DNA from: a virus
IMG/VR virus record: IMGVR_UViG_3300042987_002874
Coordinates: 1-43,436 of that record
DNA length: 43,436 bases
Reading direction: 5' to 3' (one strand)
The notes beneath the pieces were generated by a model. The model searched no databases and was not told where the DNA came from. It saw only the letters and a program-made list of their open reading frames with translations. The position numbers and the translations under genes were made by a program. Below are positions 29,075-36,713 of this stretch, piece by piece (within the stretch, counting starts at the first letter, position 1; every line of letters starts with the position of its first letter).

Positions 29075-29193
29075 TTAAAAAACTACTTTCTTTGTTTCAC
29101 AAAAAACCAGTTAAGCACTCTCCAAGTGCTGCTTGGTTACGTTATTGTGTAGAAAATCCAAGTGCACCTGCATGCCGCATTTATGACGTATGA
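29071..29193 (+). CDS. Minimal CP12-like peptide
   Basis: A 40-residue peptide. After a basic start (MIKKLLSLFHKKPVKHSPS) it reads AAWLRYCVENPSAPACRIYDV. The Y-C-x8-C-R-x-Y-D pattern matches the C-terminal redox hairpin of CP12 (YC.ENP.A.ECRVYDD), the Calvin-cycle regulator that binds GAPDH, with both cysteines at the canonical spacing. The N-terminal PRK-binding half of CP12 is missing. Cyanophages are known to carry CP12 genes to damp carbon fixation. This would be a stripped version acting on GAPDH alone. ATGA overlaps at both ends show a coupled operon. Confidence 0.6.
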   Translation: MIKKLLSLFHKKPVKHSPSAAWLRYCVENPSAPACRIYDV

Positions 29194-29330
29194 CAAAAAC
29201 AAACGATAACCCTAAGGAAGAAAACAAGAACTCTGAAGATACTAAGCCACGTATCTACGAAGCTACCAAAAAAGACTGGGACGACTTCTTTTCTGCGCAA
29301 GAAGATCTTGATACTTTATTTGATCGTTGA
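29190..29330 (+). CDS. Small acidic peptide
   Basis: A 46-residue highly charged peptide (PKEENKNSEDTKPRIYEAT, then KKDWDDFFSAQEDLDTLFD). The start overlaps the CP12-like stop by ATGA. It may be a partner of that peptide given the coupling; no family is recognised. Confidence 0.5.
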   Translation: MTKTNDNPKEENKNSEDTKPRIYEATKKDWDDFFSAQEDLDTLFDR

Positions 29331-29366
29331 CATCCAGTCTTACAATAAAAGAAACGGGAGATACCC

Positions 29367-29531
29367 ATGCATTCCTTTAATGAGTATTTAGAAGTAGCGC
29401 TTGCTATTCACGCTGCTTGTTCTGCTATCTGTGCTTTAACGCCAACACCTAAAGACGATAAACTTGTCGGCAAGGCTTATCGAATTATCGAATTACTTGG
29501 TCTTGTTGTTGGTCGTGCCAAACAGCGTTGA
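29367..29531 (+). CDS. Small holin-like or membrane-associated protein
   Basis: A 54-residue protein with CGGGAG 9 nt upstream as ribosome-binding site. Two hydrophobic stretches (LEVALAIHAACSAICAL and RIIELLGLVVGRAK) flank a TPTPKDDKLVGKAY linker. I recall this pattern in many phages near lysis genes. It is placed tail-to-tail with the endolysin operon, so a lysis role is possible but unproven. Confidence 0.55.
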   Translation: MHSFNEYLEVALAIHAACSAICALTPTPKDDKLVGKAYRIIELLGLVVGRAKQR

Positions 29532-29693
29532 TCAGTCAGGTAACGCCTGAAACCAAAATACGCAGCCTCCTTGGCTTTCAACCCAATCTCTTGTTTCATA
29601 TGCGTGCTCTTTCGGTAAAGTCACGCATTTTTTATCGTCGCCAATTTGCCAGCAGATATTGACGCGAATATTCGGCTCTTTATATTTTTTCAC
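29532..29693 (-). CDS. Small protein downstream of endolysin
   Basis: A 53-residue protein starting at GTG 29693, 1 nt after the endolysin stop. A longer form starting at 29762 inside the endolysin gene is also open. It reads VKKYKEPNIRVNICWQIGDD and ends GGCVFWFQALPD, with two Cys/Trp-rich strands. A role in lysis is suggested only by position. Confidence 0.45.
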   Translation of the reverse strand: MKKYKEPNIRVNICWQIGDDKKCVTLPKEHAYETRDWVESQGGCVFWFQALPD

Positions 29694-29694
29694 T

Positions 29695-30705
29695 TTAGTA
29701 GTCCCAACGGACGCGAGGCTTGCTTTCTCTGATTCCAAGATGGATGAATCCTTTTGGCGCACCGTATCCTAGCGAATAAGACCAGTTTTTGTCACACCAG
29801 TCTTGTACTGTATATACGTCAACACCTTGGATGTAAAAATCAACAGCTCCCTTAGATGGAGCGTTGTAAGTGTGTTCACTATTTTTAGCGCCACCAACTT
29901 GAGTATTAATGGGTTCTGGACGAGAAGCACTGGTAATAATAATTGGTTTGTTACCAAACTGCTTACGAACTTTTTCAAGGAACAGGCACAATTCTTTTGC
30001 TGTGTCGCATTGATACTGCTTGGTAAAACGACGTGCTTCTTGGTTCAGTGTTAACTCACCGTATGTGATGTTAGGCGTAATCTTGTATGTAAATGGGCTC
30101 CAGGGGTTGAAGTTATTGTTGTGTGGATTAGGATCTTCTTTTTCTCCAATGTTTTGGAGCTGTCGATCCATGATTTGAATCAATTTGGTTGCATAATCTG
30201 GATCAGTTGCATATCCTTCTTTAACCAGTAGACGCGCGCATTCATTTCTACTGGCCGCCCGATTAACACCTTTAAAGCGTCCAAAGTCTTTGTACCAACG
30301 ATCAACAAGATAGCAAACACATGTTTGTAAATCAGGAAAGTCAAGGAACCCAGCCTTGATTGTGATCCACTTACCGTTGATAAATTCCTGGGTGCTAACC
30401 GTAGAACCAGACCCTTTCAAGCCAAAGTAATTATTAACACCTGAAGTGTGTTTACCCCAGCCTGATTCAAGTGCCCACTGTGCAGCAACACATTCAGGCC
30501 AAGTAGCCCCTGCTTTTTTTGCTGCTGCAAGAACACCATCCCAAGTGTTGGCAACTTCAACAACAGGTTTGGGTTGTGTGCGGTATTTAAATGCAAATGA
30601 CTCCAGGACATCAGGAGATACCTGAGCCTGGAGCCAATTCCACGCATCAATTTGATGCTTTTCTTCTTTGTAGAACTTTGCAGCGTCCGTTAGTTTGATT
30701 GACAT
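29695..30705 (-). CDS. Two-domain endolysin: glucosaminidase plus M15 peptidase
   Basis: A 336-residue enzyme. Residues about 55-190 form a glucosaminidase (flagellar muramidase-like) domain with AAQWALESGWGKHTSGVNNY (catalytic Glu80) and FGLKGSG. Residues about 215-336 form a Peptidase_M15_3 domain: SASRPEPINTQVGGAKNSEH, GAVDFY and GFIHLGI place the zinc ligands at His278, Asp289 and His322. One domain cuts the glycan backbone and the other the peptide bridges of peptidoglycan. No signal peptide is visible, so release would need a holin. It could also be a virion-associated lysin, because tail genes follow. Confidence 0.88.
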   Translation of the reverse strand: MSIKLTDAAKFYKEEKHQIDAWNWLQAQVSPDVLESFAFKYRTQPKPVVEVANTWDGVLAAAKKAGATWPECVAAQWALESGWGKHTSGVNNYFGLKGSGSTVSTQEFINGKWITIKAGFLDFPDLQTCVCYLVDRWYKDFGRFKGVNRAASRNECARLLVKEGYATDPDYATKLIQIMDRQLQNIGEKEDPNPHNNNFNPWSPFTYKITPNITYGELTLNQEARRFTKQYQCDTAKELCLFLEKVRKQFGNKPIIITSASRPEPINTQVGGAKNSEHTYNAPSKGAVDFYIQGVDVYTVQDWCDKNWSYSLGYGAPKGFIHLGIRESKPRVRWDY

Positions 30706-30748
30706 ATCGACCTAGAGCTTTTGTATTACTCTAAATCAGGTCAATAAA

Positions 30749-31129
30749 CTACTTGGGATTCACATAACCGATGCTGTAGGGCAACGGCGGAAGTGGGTCG
30801 GGTGCGCCCCAGGGTAGTCCAAGCTCATGTGTTGGATACAGAAGTTCTTGCAACCGAGCTTCAATGTCAGCTTCAATTGCCTTTACTTCATCTGCACCCA
30901 GGGCATCACGACACCAACCAACTGCAGTTTCCTTGTTAAGTGCGGAGTAAGGAACCCACTTCTTTGGATCTGCCGGAGAAAGGTTAACGACACCTGTTGT
31001 ACTAACAGTGTGTTTTCCCTCTGTTTTGTAAGCAGTCCAATGAATAGCAAAGACTTCACTACCTGGATAGGCAATGCTATCCGGGAGTTTACGGTCTAGG
31101 TTCCTAATACCCCACTTAACAGGATTCAT
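30749..31129 (-). CDS. Small tail-associated protein, paralogue of 31350-31673
   Basis: A 126-residue protein sharing with the gene at 31350 the order W-x-x-x-NL-x-x-KLPD, AIHWTA, a beta strand region, Y-x-x-L-x-x-x-x-A-V-x-W, DALGADEV and a C-terminal LGLPWG. This family is frequent beside cyanophage tail-fibre genes (recalled). Probably a small virion or fibre-assembly protein. Confidence 0.65.
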   Translation of the reverse strand: MNPVKWGIRNLDRKLPDSIAYPGSEVFAIHWTAYKTEGKHTVSTTGVVNLSPADPKKWVPYSALNKETAVGWCRDALGADEVKAIEADIEARLQELLYPTHELGLPWGAPDPLPPLPYSIGYVNPK

Positions 31130-31132
31130 TGA

Positions 31133-31315
31133 TCACTCTTCTGTTTCAACCTTGTCTTCGGTTTGAGCTTCTTCGGTTTCTGGTTCAAACTCAAGAGTTT
31201 CAATCAGTTGACCGATAAGATTGCCGGAGAAAGCAATGAGGTTGCCGTCACCGGTGGCACGTGCAGCACCAAAAGAATTAATAGCGCTAATCAGCTCAGA
31301 CTTTTTGCAAGCCAT
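31133..31315 (-). CDS. Small tail-region protein
   Basis: A 60-residue protein starting MACKKSELISAINSFGAARA at ATG 31315. The first 40 residues are a compact helical unit I recall beside cyanophage fibre genes, and the tail is acidic (FEPETEEAQTEDKVETEE). It lies 3 nt upstream of the next gene in the minus-strand order. Function unknown. Confidence 0.65.
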   Translation of the reverse strand: MACKKSELISAINSFGAARATGDGNLIAFSGNLIGQLIETLEFEPETEEAQTEDKVETEE

Positions 31316-31349
31316 AATGAACAAATAACTTCAAAGAGTATAACAAAAA

Positions 31350-31673
31350 TCACCAAGGTACGCCAGATGCAGAGGTTGGGTTCAGTTTTTGTTCAATTTG
31401 GTTGGCAAGGCTATCGTTAATAGCGGTGACTTGCTCACTGCCAAGAGCATCAAACACCCACTGAAGCACTTCGGCTTCTGTCAGTTGATCGTAAGGAATG
31501 TAGTCATCAGGCTCTGGATCACCAAAGCCGACAGAACCGTATGCACCTGCGGTTTCACCTTGATCTTCCAGGGTGGCGGTCCAATGTGCAGTGGTGACCT
31601 GACCTTTGGGAGGAACAGTACCATCAGGGAGCTTGTGCTCCAGGTTTACAACAGACCAAACAGGAGTAGCCAT
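31350..31673 (-). CDS. Small tail-associated protein, paralogue of 30749-31129
   Basis: A 107-residue protein: VVNLEHKLPDGTV, TTAHWTATLEDQGE, YIPYDQLTEAEVLQWVFDAL and a SASGVPW end. These blocks align with the gene at 30749. I recall single-copy versions in other cyanophages, so here the family is duplicated around the 31133 gene. Probably a tail-fibre-associated virion protein. Confidence 0.7.
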   Translation of the reverse strand: MATPVWSVVNLEHKLPDGTVPPKGQVTTAHWTATLEDQGETAGAYGSVGFGDPEPDDYIPYDQLTEAEVLQWVFDALGSEQVTAINDSLANQIEQKLNPTSASGVPW

Positions 31674-31769
31674 AGCAAGATGTTTTTTCTTATTTTAGTA
31701 CAGAAATAGTTGCAACCAGTTAAGTAGGCCGGTTGCCCGCCTAGTGACTGGTGACGTGGACTAATCGGC

Positions 31770-31886
31770 TCACCACCACCGATCCCATAAAGATCCGCCT
31801 CGGTAAGGGAAACCAATGCAAACCCAGATAAACGGTAGAGCGAAGGCGATAGCTAGTAGCAACAGTGCTGGAATCAAGCTGTGCAT
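31770..31886 (-). CDS. 38-residue single-span membrane peptide
   Basis: Reads MHSLIPALLLLAIAFALPFI, then WVCIGFPYRGGSLWDRWW. One strongly hydrophobic helix begins near the N-terminus and the C-terminus is Arg/Trp-rich. Lying between fibre genes and upstream of the endolysin on the same strand, it is a candidate holin or spanin-like lysis peptide. The stretch 31674-31769 downstream has no gene but contains a GCAACC...GGTTGC hairpin. Confidence 0.5.
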   Translation of the reverse strand: MHSLIPALLLLAIAFALPFIWVCIGFPYRGGSLWDRWW

Positions 31887-31914
31887 ACAAGAGAAGGGGA
31901 CTTGGACCGATGGC

Positions 31915-33624
31915 TCAGTTAATACCAGCGTCGTTTAGCCGTTGCTCAAGGGTTTCGATGCGCTCCATTGCTTCCTGCAGCGCCTTAGTTAGCAAAGGAA
32001 CCAGTTTTCCGTTATCAACCGCCCAGACATCAGAGACTTGCTCTCCATGGTCACCTCGTTTTACGGCATCTGGGAGCGTTGCGTTTAGCTCCTGTGCAAC
32101 AAAACCGTATGGAATCTTATAGCCGGTTTCTTTCCACTTGTAAGATCTGACCTTAATCTCTTTCAGAGTAAATAATGCGCTAGGCGCATCTTCAATCTCA
32201 TCCTTAAGGCGTTGATCAGAAGTAACATTGTACCTAACCTGCCCGGCAGCTCGGTTGTAATCAATGTTTCCACGCGCGGTAATTGAACCCTCAGTGTAAA
32301 AGACAATGAACCTATTGTCTCCAGAAGGAGCTGAGTTCCAGACGGAAATAGTATCGCTACTTGGGTCGGCTTGCTGAACGATTATTGAGCTGCCAGTATT
32401 TCTATAAACATGCAGAGCGGCATTGGCAGATGCGAGTTTGGTGGTTGTATTTATGAGTACATCCCCACTATTTAAAATCCTCATCCGCTCCGTCGGAGAA
32501 GACGCCCCATCCGCAGTAGTGGAGAACACTAATCTGGACGGAAGGTCATTGTTTCCAGGTGTTGCATCAACCTCTCCTGTTATTTGGGCGCCAATTTCTA
32601 TGTTTGTACCATCAGCGCCCATGAAGTAGACGCCACCAAGAGTGTCACCACTTTGGACAACGGTTGCAGCGCCTGCTGTTGTGCCGCGAGACTTCGCTAA
32701 TAGAAGTGCAGGGCCTGCACTAGTCGCCTCGTTTCTTGTAAGTGATAGGGAGGTTGCAGACTGAGTAGCACCTTCTAGCTGGATCTGTGGGCTTAATCCA
32801 ACAAGATCAGACCTGCTAGAAGACGTGCCCACTAGGAGCCTGCCACTTGAATCCCACTGGCCATAGGTAGTAGTTGCATTATTTGAACGAAAAATTTGCG
32901 TATTGGCATCAAAATAGTTGGTGTTATTCGTGTACCCAATCCGCAGCCCAGTGCCACTTGTGCCAACAACATGAAGCGGGCTGTCTGGAGTAGTCCCCAC
33001 GCCCACGAGCCCTGCCGAGGTGATGCGGAGGCGTTCTTGAACAGCTCCAGATCCAGGGTAAGTCCAAAAACTTAAGTTAGATGGAGTACCATCATGAGAA
33101 TACGCGCCAACTGTCGCAACATAATCACTATTGTCATATCCCAAAGAAATAGCAGTTCCAGAAGATTTCTGAAAGCGCCCTACTTCATAAAAATTGCCAG
33201 ACCATATATTACCTCCAACAGCGTGGAGCTTTGTTCCTTGCGTGCCACCAGTGCCAACACCTACATCACCATTTGAATTGATGAACAACCTGCCAGACCC
33301 ACCAGTGCTGATGGCTACTTGGTCTGCGCCGGGGGAGTAAATGCCGGTGTTTAAATCACCCGTAAATGTAATCGAAGGGCTTGCCGCACTACCTGCCGCA
33401 AATACACCCGATGTAATGGTATGAGTACCGCCACTAATATTAGTAAAATTACCGCTCGTAAAGTTAGCCGTCGTACCGGTTACGGTAACACCAGAAAGAG
33501 TACCAGTGACGGTGACATTACCGCTAAAGGTAGGGTTCTGAACTAACCCAGAAATAGAAACGCTTTTATCGACGCCAGCATCCGTAAAGGTAACTGTGTC
33601 GATTTTAATGATTCCGTACGGCAT
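31915..33624 (-). CDS. Tail fibre/spike with C-terminal S74 intramolecular chaperone
   Basis: A 569-residue protein. The N-terminal part has VTG/SG-type repeats (NVTVTGTLSGVTVTGTTANF), then beta-helix-like segments with recurring GVGT units (GDVGVGT, GLVGVGTTPDSPLHVVG). The C-terminal about 110 residues form a Peptidase_S74 domain: YNVTSDQRLKDEIEDAP with the self-cleaving Ser-Asp, followed by KEIKVRSYKWKE and YGFVAQELNATLPDAV. The chaperone helps trimerise the fibre and then cuts itself off. Host recognition is the likely role. It lies directly downstream of the repeat-built fibre gene. Confidence 0.88.
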   Translation of the reverse strand: MPYGIIKIDTVTFTDAGVDKSVSISGLVQNPTFSGNVTVTGTLSGVTVTGTTANFTSGNFTNISGGTHTITSGVFAAGSAASPSITFTGDLNTGIYSPGADQVAISTGGSGRLFINSNGDVGVGTGGTQGTKLHAVGGNIWSGNFYEVGRFQKSSGTAISLGYDNSDYVATVGAYSHDGTPSNLSFWTYPGSGAVQERLRITSAGLVGVGTTPDSPLHVVGTSGTGLRIGYTNNTNYFDANTQIFRSNNATTTYGQWDSSGRLLVGTSSSRSDLVGLSPQIQLEGATQSATSLSLTRNEATSAGPALLLAKSRGTTAGAATVVQSGDTLGGVYFMGADGTNIEIGAQITGEVDATPGNNDLPSRLVFSTTADGASSPTERMRILNSGDVLINTTTKLASANAALHVYRNTGSSIIVQQADPSSDTISVWNSAPSGDNRFIVFYTEGSITARGNIDYNRAAGQVRYNVTSDQRLKDEIEDAPSALFTLKEIKVRSYKWKETGYKIPYGFVAQELNATLPDAVKRGDHGEQVSDVWAVDNGKLVPLLTKALQEAMERIETLEQRLNDAGIN

Positions 33625-33666
33625 TTTACTGTTACTTTTTTCTTATTTTAACTGAAACAATTAAAC

Positions 33667-35457
33667 TCAAGGGAGAATAATTAGTGGTCCTTGGATCACA
33701 AAACCACTAGCACCACCAGAAACAACACCAGAACAAACAATTGCAGGTGTTGCGCCAGATGGTGTTGTAACTCTAAGCGTACTACCAGTAATATTGGTAA
33801 ACGTACCGGTTGCACCAGTGATTGTGACGCCGGAAACAGTTGTGAATGTTGCGGTTACACCTGTGGTTGTGGTTCCCGTTAACGATGTAAAGGTACCAGT
33901 TGTTGCAGAGGTAGTAACTGCTTGAACGGAAGTACCTGTAATTGTTGTGCCACTAAGTGTACCAGTGACTTGAACACCTGAAGTAAATGTGCTGGAACCA
34001 AGAACGCTAAAGTTACCCGATACTGTTGTATTGGTAAAAGCAAGGTTAGTTGCTGCAAGTGTCTGAAAAACACCCGTTGTTGCATTAACTGTTGTACCTG
34101 TGTACGTCGTACCACTAAGATTGGTGAAGACGCCAGACGTACCTTGGATCGTATTACCAGTGATTGTGGCACCAGAAACACTGGTAGTAAACACACCAGC
34201 AATGCCAGTGAGGTTTGTAAAGCTACCAGTGTCTCCAGTAACGAGAAGGCCAGAAACACGTGTGGTAAATGTGCCGGTTGCTCCTGTCAGGGAAGTAAAG
34301 GCACCAATGTTACCGGTGACGGTTGCACCTGATACCTGAGTAGTAAATGTGCCGGACGTACTTGTCAGGTTTGTAAAAACACCTGAGGCCCCAGTAATTG
34401 TGGTGGCTGATACACGGCTATTAAAGACACCAGAAACACCGGAAATAATTGTTGCGGCAACTGTGTCACCAGTGATTGTTGTACCTGAAAGTGTTGTAAA
34501 TGTGCCGGATACACCAGTCAGTGTTGTATAACGTCCGGTGTCGCCTGTGATTACAGCACCAGAAAGAAGCTGTGTAAATACACCAGAGATGCCTGACACG
34601 TTACCAAAAGCACCCGTATTGCCGGTTACGGTTGCGCCAGAAACCCTGGTTGTAAATGTGCCAGAGACACCTGTTACGTTAGATGCCTGTAACGTATTTC
34701 CTGTAATAGTGGCGCCAGATAACTGCGCTGTAAAAACACCAGAAATACCTGTAACACTTGTGAATTGTGCCGTAGAACCTGTTACTGTTGTTCCTGATAA
34801 GGTACCTGTGACTTGAACACCATTACTAAATTGTGCGGTACCAGTGACCGTCAATCCGCTAGCAACGGAAAGATTGCCGCTTACATCCAGGATTGGTGTG
34901 CCAAGAGCCTGGAACGTACCTGTAGTTGCAGCGACGGTCGTGCCAGTGATCGTGACACCGCTAAGATTGGTGAATACACCAGATGGCGAGCGGACAATAC
35001 CACCTGTAACCGTGGCACCCGATAAAGCCTGATAAACGCCTGACGTAAAAGCGCTTGTTGTACCGGTTGCAGTTGTAACCGTTGCGTTAACTGCATTGAC
35101 ATTGGTGCCTTGGACATTGGTACCCGTAATGGTCAGGCCACTGACGGTACCACTGACAACGGCATTGTTTTGAACAACAATCCCACTGAATGTACTGGAA
35201 CCAGATGCCGTAATTGAGTTGAATGAACTAGTACCAAAAACCGTTAGGTTCCCTGTAATTGTGACGTTACCACTAAAGGTTGCACCACTAGCAGGTGCGT
35301 AATACTCATTGAGATATTCTTTGAATTGAGTAAAGGTAATTTTTTTGTTGCGTAGAGTGGGGTCGACCTCGAAGACATGAACCAGCGTTAGCAGGTCCTG
35401 TTCATCGATCTCGCCCCCACTGATGGCAGGGAATTCTGAAATGCGTCTATTTGCGAT
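33667..35457 (-). CDS. Repeat-built tail fibre, apparently starting at AUC
   Basis: A 596-residue open frame. The first 45 residues (ANRRISEFPAISGGEIDEQD, then LLTLVHVFEVDPTLRNKKIT) resemble the virion-anchoring N-terminus of cyanophage fibres. The rest is about twenty repeats of a G-x-F-T-x-L-S-G-x-T-[IV]-T-G type, predicted to make a long triple beta shaft. No ATG, GTG or TTG occurs in frame between the upstream stop (near 35524) and 34854, deep inside the repeats. ATC at 35457 stands where ATG is expected, with GAGGG 8 nt upstream. Non-canonical initiation, a sequencing error or gene decay could explain it. Confidence 0.75.
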   Translation of the reverse strand: MANRRISEFPAISGGEIDEQDLLTLVHVFEVDPTLRNKKITFTQFKEYLNEYYAPASGATFSGNVTITGNLTVFGTSSFNSITASGSSTFSGIVVQNNAVVSGTVSGLTITGTNVQGTNVNAVNATVTTATGTTSAFTSGVYQALSGATVTGGIVRSPSGVFTNLSGVTITGTTVAATTGTFQALGTPILDVSGNLSVASGLTVTGTAQFSNGVQVTGTLSGTTVTGSTAQFTSVTGISGVFTAQLSGATITGNTLQASNVTGVSGTFTTRVSGATVTGNTGAFGNVSGISGVFTQLLSGAVITGDTGRYTTLTGVSGTFTTLSGTTITGDTVAATIISGVSGVFNSRVSATTITGASGVFTNLTSTSGTFTTQVSGATVTGNIGAFTSLTGATGTFTTRVSGLLVTGDTGSFTNLTGIAGVFTTSVSGATITGNTIQGTSGVFTNLSGTTYTGTTVNATTGVFQTLAATNLAFTNTTVSGNFSVLGSSTFTSGVQVTGTLSGTTITGTSVQAVTTSATTGTFTSLTGTTTTGVTATFTTVSGVTITGATGTFTNITGSTLRVTTPSGATPAIVCSGVVSGGASGFVIQGPLIILP

Positions 35458-35514
35458 GGCTCTAACCCTCTTTTTACTCTTTTTTGCTATTCTAAATGGA
35501 CTTATGTTGTGCGG

Positions 35515-35964
35515 ATGAAACGCTTAAACCCTAAAACAGGTAAGTTCTTTCGCAAAGGAGACGTACGCGAAGACGGTTTTGTTTTTAGAGCTTATCATGG
35601 ACGTCTACAAAAAGACGGCTTTTTAAAAGAGGATTGGTTTTCCCCCGAAAAATATATTGAATATGAAAGACGACAAAGTGAAATAAAACTAAAAAGACAA
35701 CTAAAAAGGCGAGAGTTCATTGAGCAATACAAAATTAATCAAGGTTGTTGCACGTGTGGTTATAATAAGCATCCCGCTGCTTTGGACTTTAGCCATAAAA
35801 ACCCAAAAGAAAAATCTTTCAATATTTCTTCTGGGCGTTTTTATTCAATGAAAAAATTAATGGAAGAAATAGAAAAGTGTAATATTCTTTGCGCAAACTG
35901 CCATCGAGAAAAAACAGCAGTTGACAAAGACTATACACATTGGCGGCGTGTCAGCGCACCTTAA
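35515..35964 (+). CDS. HNH endonuclease
   Basis: A 149-residue AT-rich gene. The basic N-terminal half (YERRQSEIKLKRQLKRREFI) probably contacts DNA. The HNH core is NQGCCTCGYNKHPAALDFSH, then EKCNILCANCHREKT: two cysteine pairs, a DFSH catalytic segment and the final His. It lies at the boundary between the tail-fibre block and the next region, a typical place for a homing endonuclease. The end overlaps a convergent gene by 14 nt. ATG 35515 is chosen over 35509. Confidence 0.85.
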   Translation: MKRLNPKTGKFFRKGDVREDGFVFRAYHGRLQKDGFLKEDWFSPEKYIEYERRQSEIKLKRQLKRREFIEQYKINQGCCTCGYNKHPAALDFSHKNPKEKSFNISSGRFYSMKKLMEEIEKCNILCANCHREKTAVDKDYTHWRRVSAP

Positions 35965-36250
35965 TCTCAACACGAGGTAAAACGTTTGTTACAACATTCC
36001 ATCCCCATTGAATTCCTGTTACAATTCCACAGGAAAGCAGGATAACCAGCAGTACTTCAGCAACCGTAAGGTTGCGTCTCACATAAACAATCTGGGGTTG
36101 TTGCTGTTGAATGGCTTGTTGTTGCGCAATAGTTTGTTGAACAGCAAGCTCACGCGCCCTAGCTTTCATCTGCGCCAACATCTCAGGTGTGATCTGACCT
36201 TCCAGGGTCATCTGCTGAGGCGGTTGGCTAGGGGGAATCTGTTCTTCCAT
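35951..36250 (-). CDS. Small membrane protein with Gln-rich region
   Basis: A 99-residue protein. It has an N-terminal PSQPPQQMTLEGQITPEMLA segment, a glutamine-rich coiled-coil-like stretch (AVQQTIAQQQAIQQQQPQIV) and a C-terminal transmembrane helix (VAEVLLVILLSCGIVTGIQW). ATG 36250 is preferred over a TTG at 36271. It could be a lysis accessory (spanin-like) or inner-membrane effector; no family is recognised. Confidence 0.6.
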   Translation of the reverse strand: MEEQIPPSQPPQQMTLEGQITPEMLAQMKARARELAVQQTIAQQQAIQQQQPQIVYVRRNLTVAEVLLVILLSCGIVTGIQWGWNVVTNVLPRVEIKVR

Positions 36251-36302
36251 GGTCACAAATTGTTTTCCCAAAGACTAACATACAAGCAAAGGATGTGCAG
36301 GT

Positions 36303-36713
36303 ATGCAGTACGGATTACGCAAAAGTCTAGAAGATATTGCGTACGAACTCAAAGGAATCAAGAACATCCTTGGTTCCATGTGGCATAGTCGCTACTCAAA
36401 CGGAGAAACAGACGCTTTAAACCCAGAAGCGTTTGCCGATGAGTACATCTCGACAGAAGAATGCGGAAGACGCCTGGGGGTTTCGGACCAAACCATCCGC
36501 AACTGGATTGCTATCGGTAGAAAAACTCCTGACAAGGGCTGGGTTGAGGGCATTCATTACGTCAATGTTTCTCCCGATGAGCATCGTAAAGCAGTCTTGC
36601 GCATCCCCTGGAATCGTTTAATCCAATCTTTCGCTAAGAACGAAGGACTTGATTTAAGAAATTTACGTGCCAACTATCGCCAGTATCAAAACAAGCAGGA
36701 GTTCCTGGAATAA
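36303..36713 (+). CDS. Helix-turn-helix DNA-binding protein
   Basis: A 136-residue protein with ISTEECGRRLGVSDQTIRNW (about residues 49-68), a helix-turn-helix of the excisionase/MerR kind, followed by an IGRKTPDKGWVEGIHYVNV wing-like segment. It probably regulates transcription or recruits proteins to DNA. The stop overlaps the next start (TAATG), heading a four-gene coupled operon to 38146. Confidence 0.65.
   Translation: MQYGLRKSLEDIAYELKGIKNILGSMWHSRYSNGETDALNPEAFADEYISTEECGRRLGVSDQTIRNWIAIGRKTPDKGWVEGIHYVNVSPDEHRKAVLRIPWNRLIQSFAKNEGLDLRNLRANYRQYQNKQEFLE

Noticed and set aside
31674-31769. GCAACC...GGTTGC hairpin as an intrinsic terminator
   Set aside because: The stem is short and interrupted and is not followed by a T tract on the minus strand, so it is not listed as a terminator.
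33690-35110. Several long plus-strand reading frames opposite the repeat-built fibre gene
   Set aside because: They are repetitive shadows (PETLVVNTP-type) of the fibre repeats, in several frames at once, with no ribosome-binding sites.
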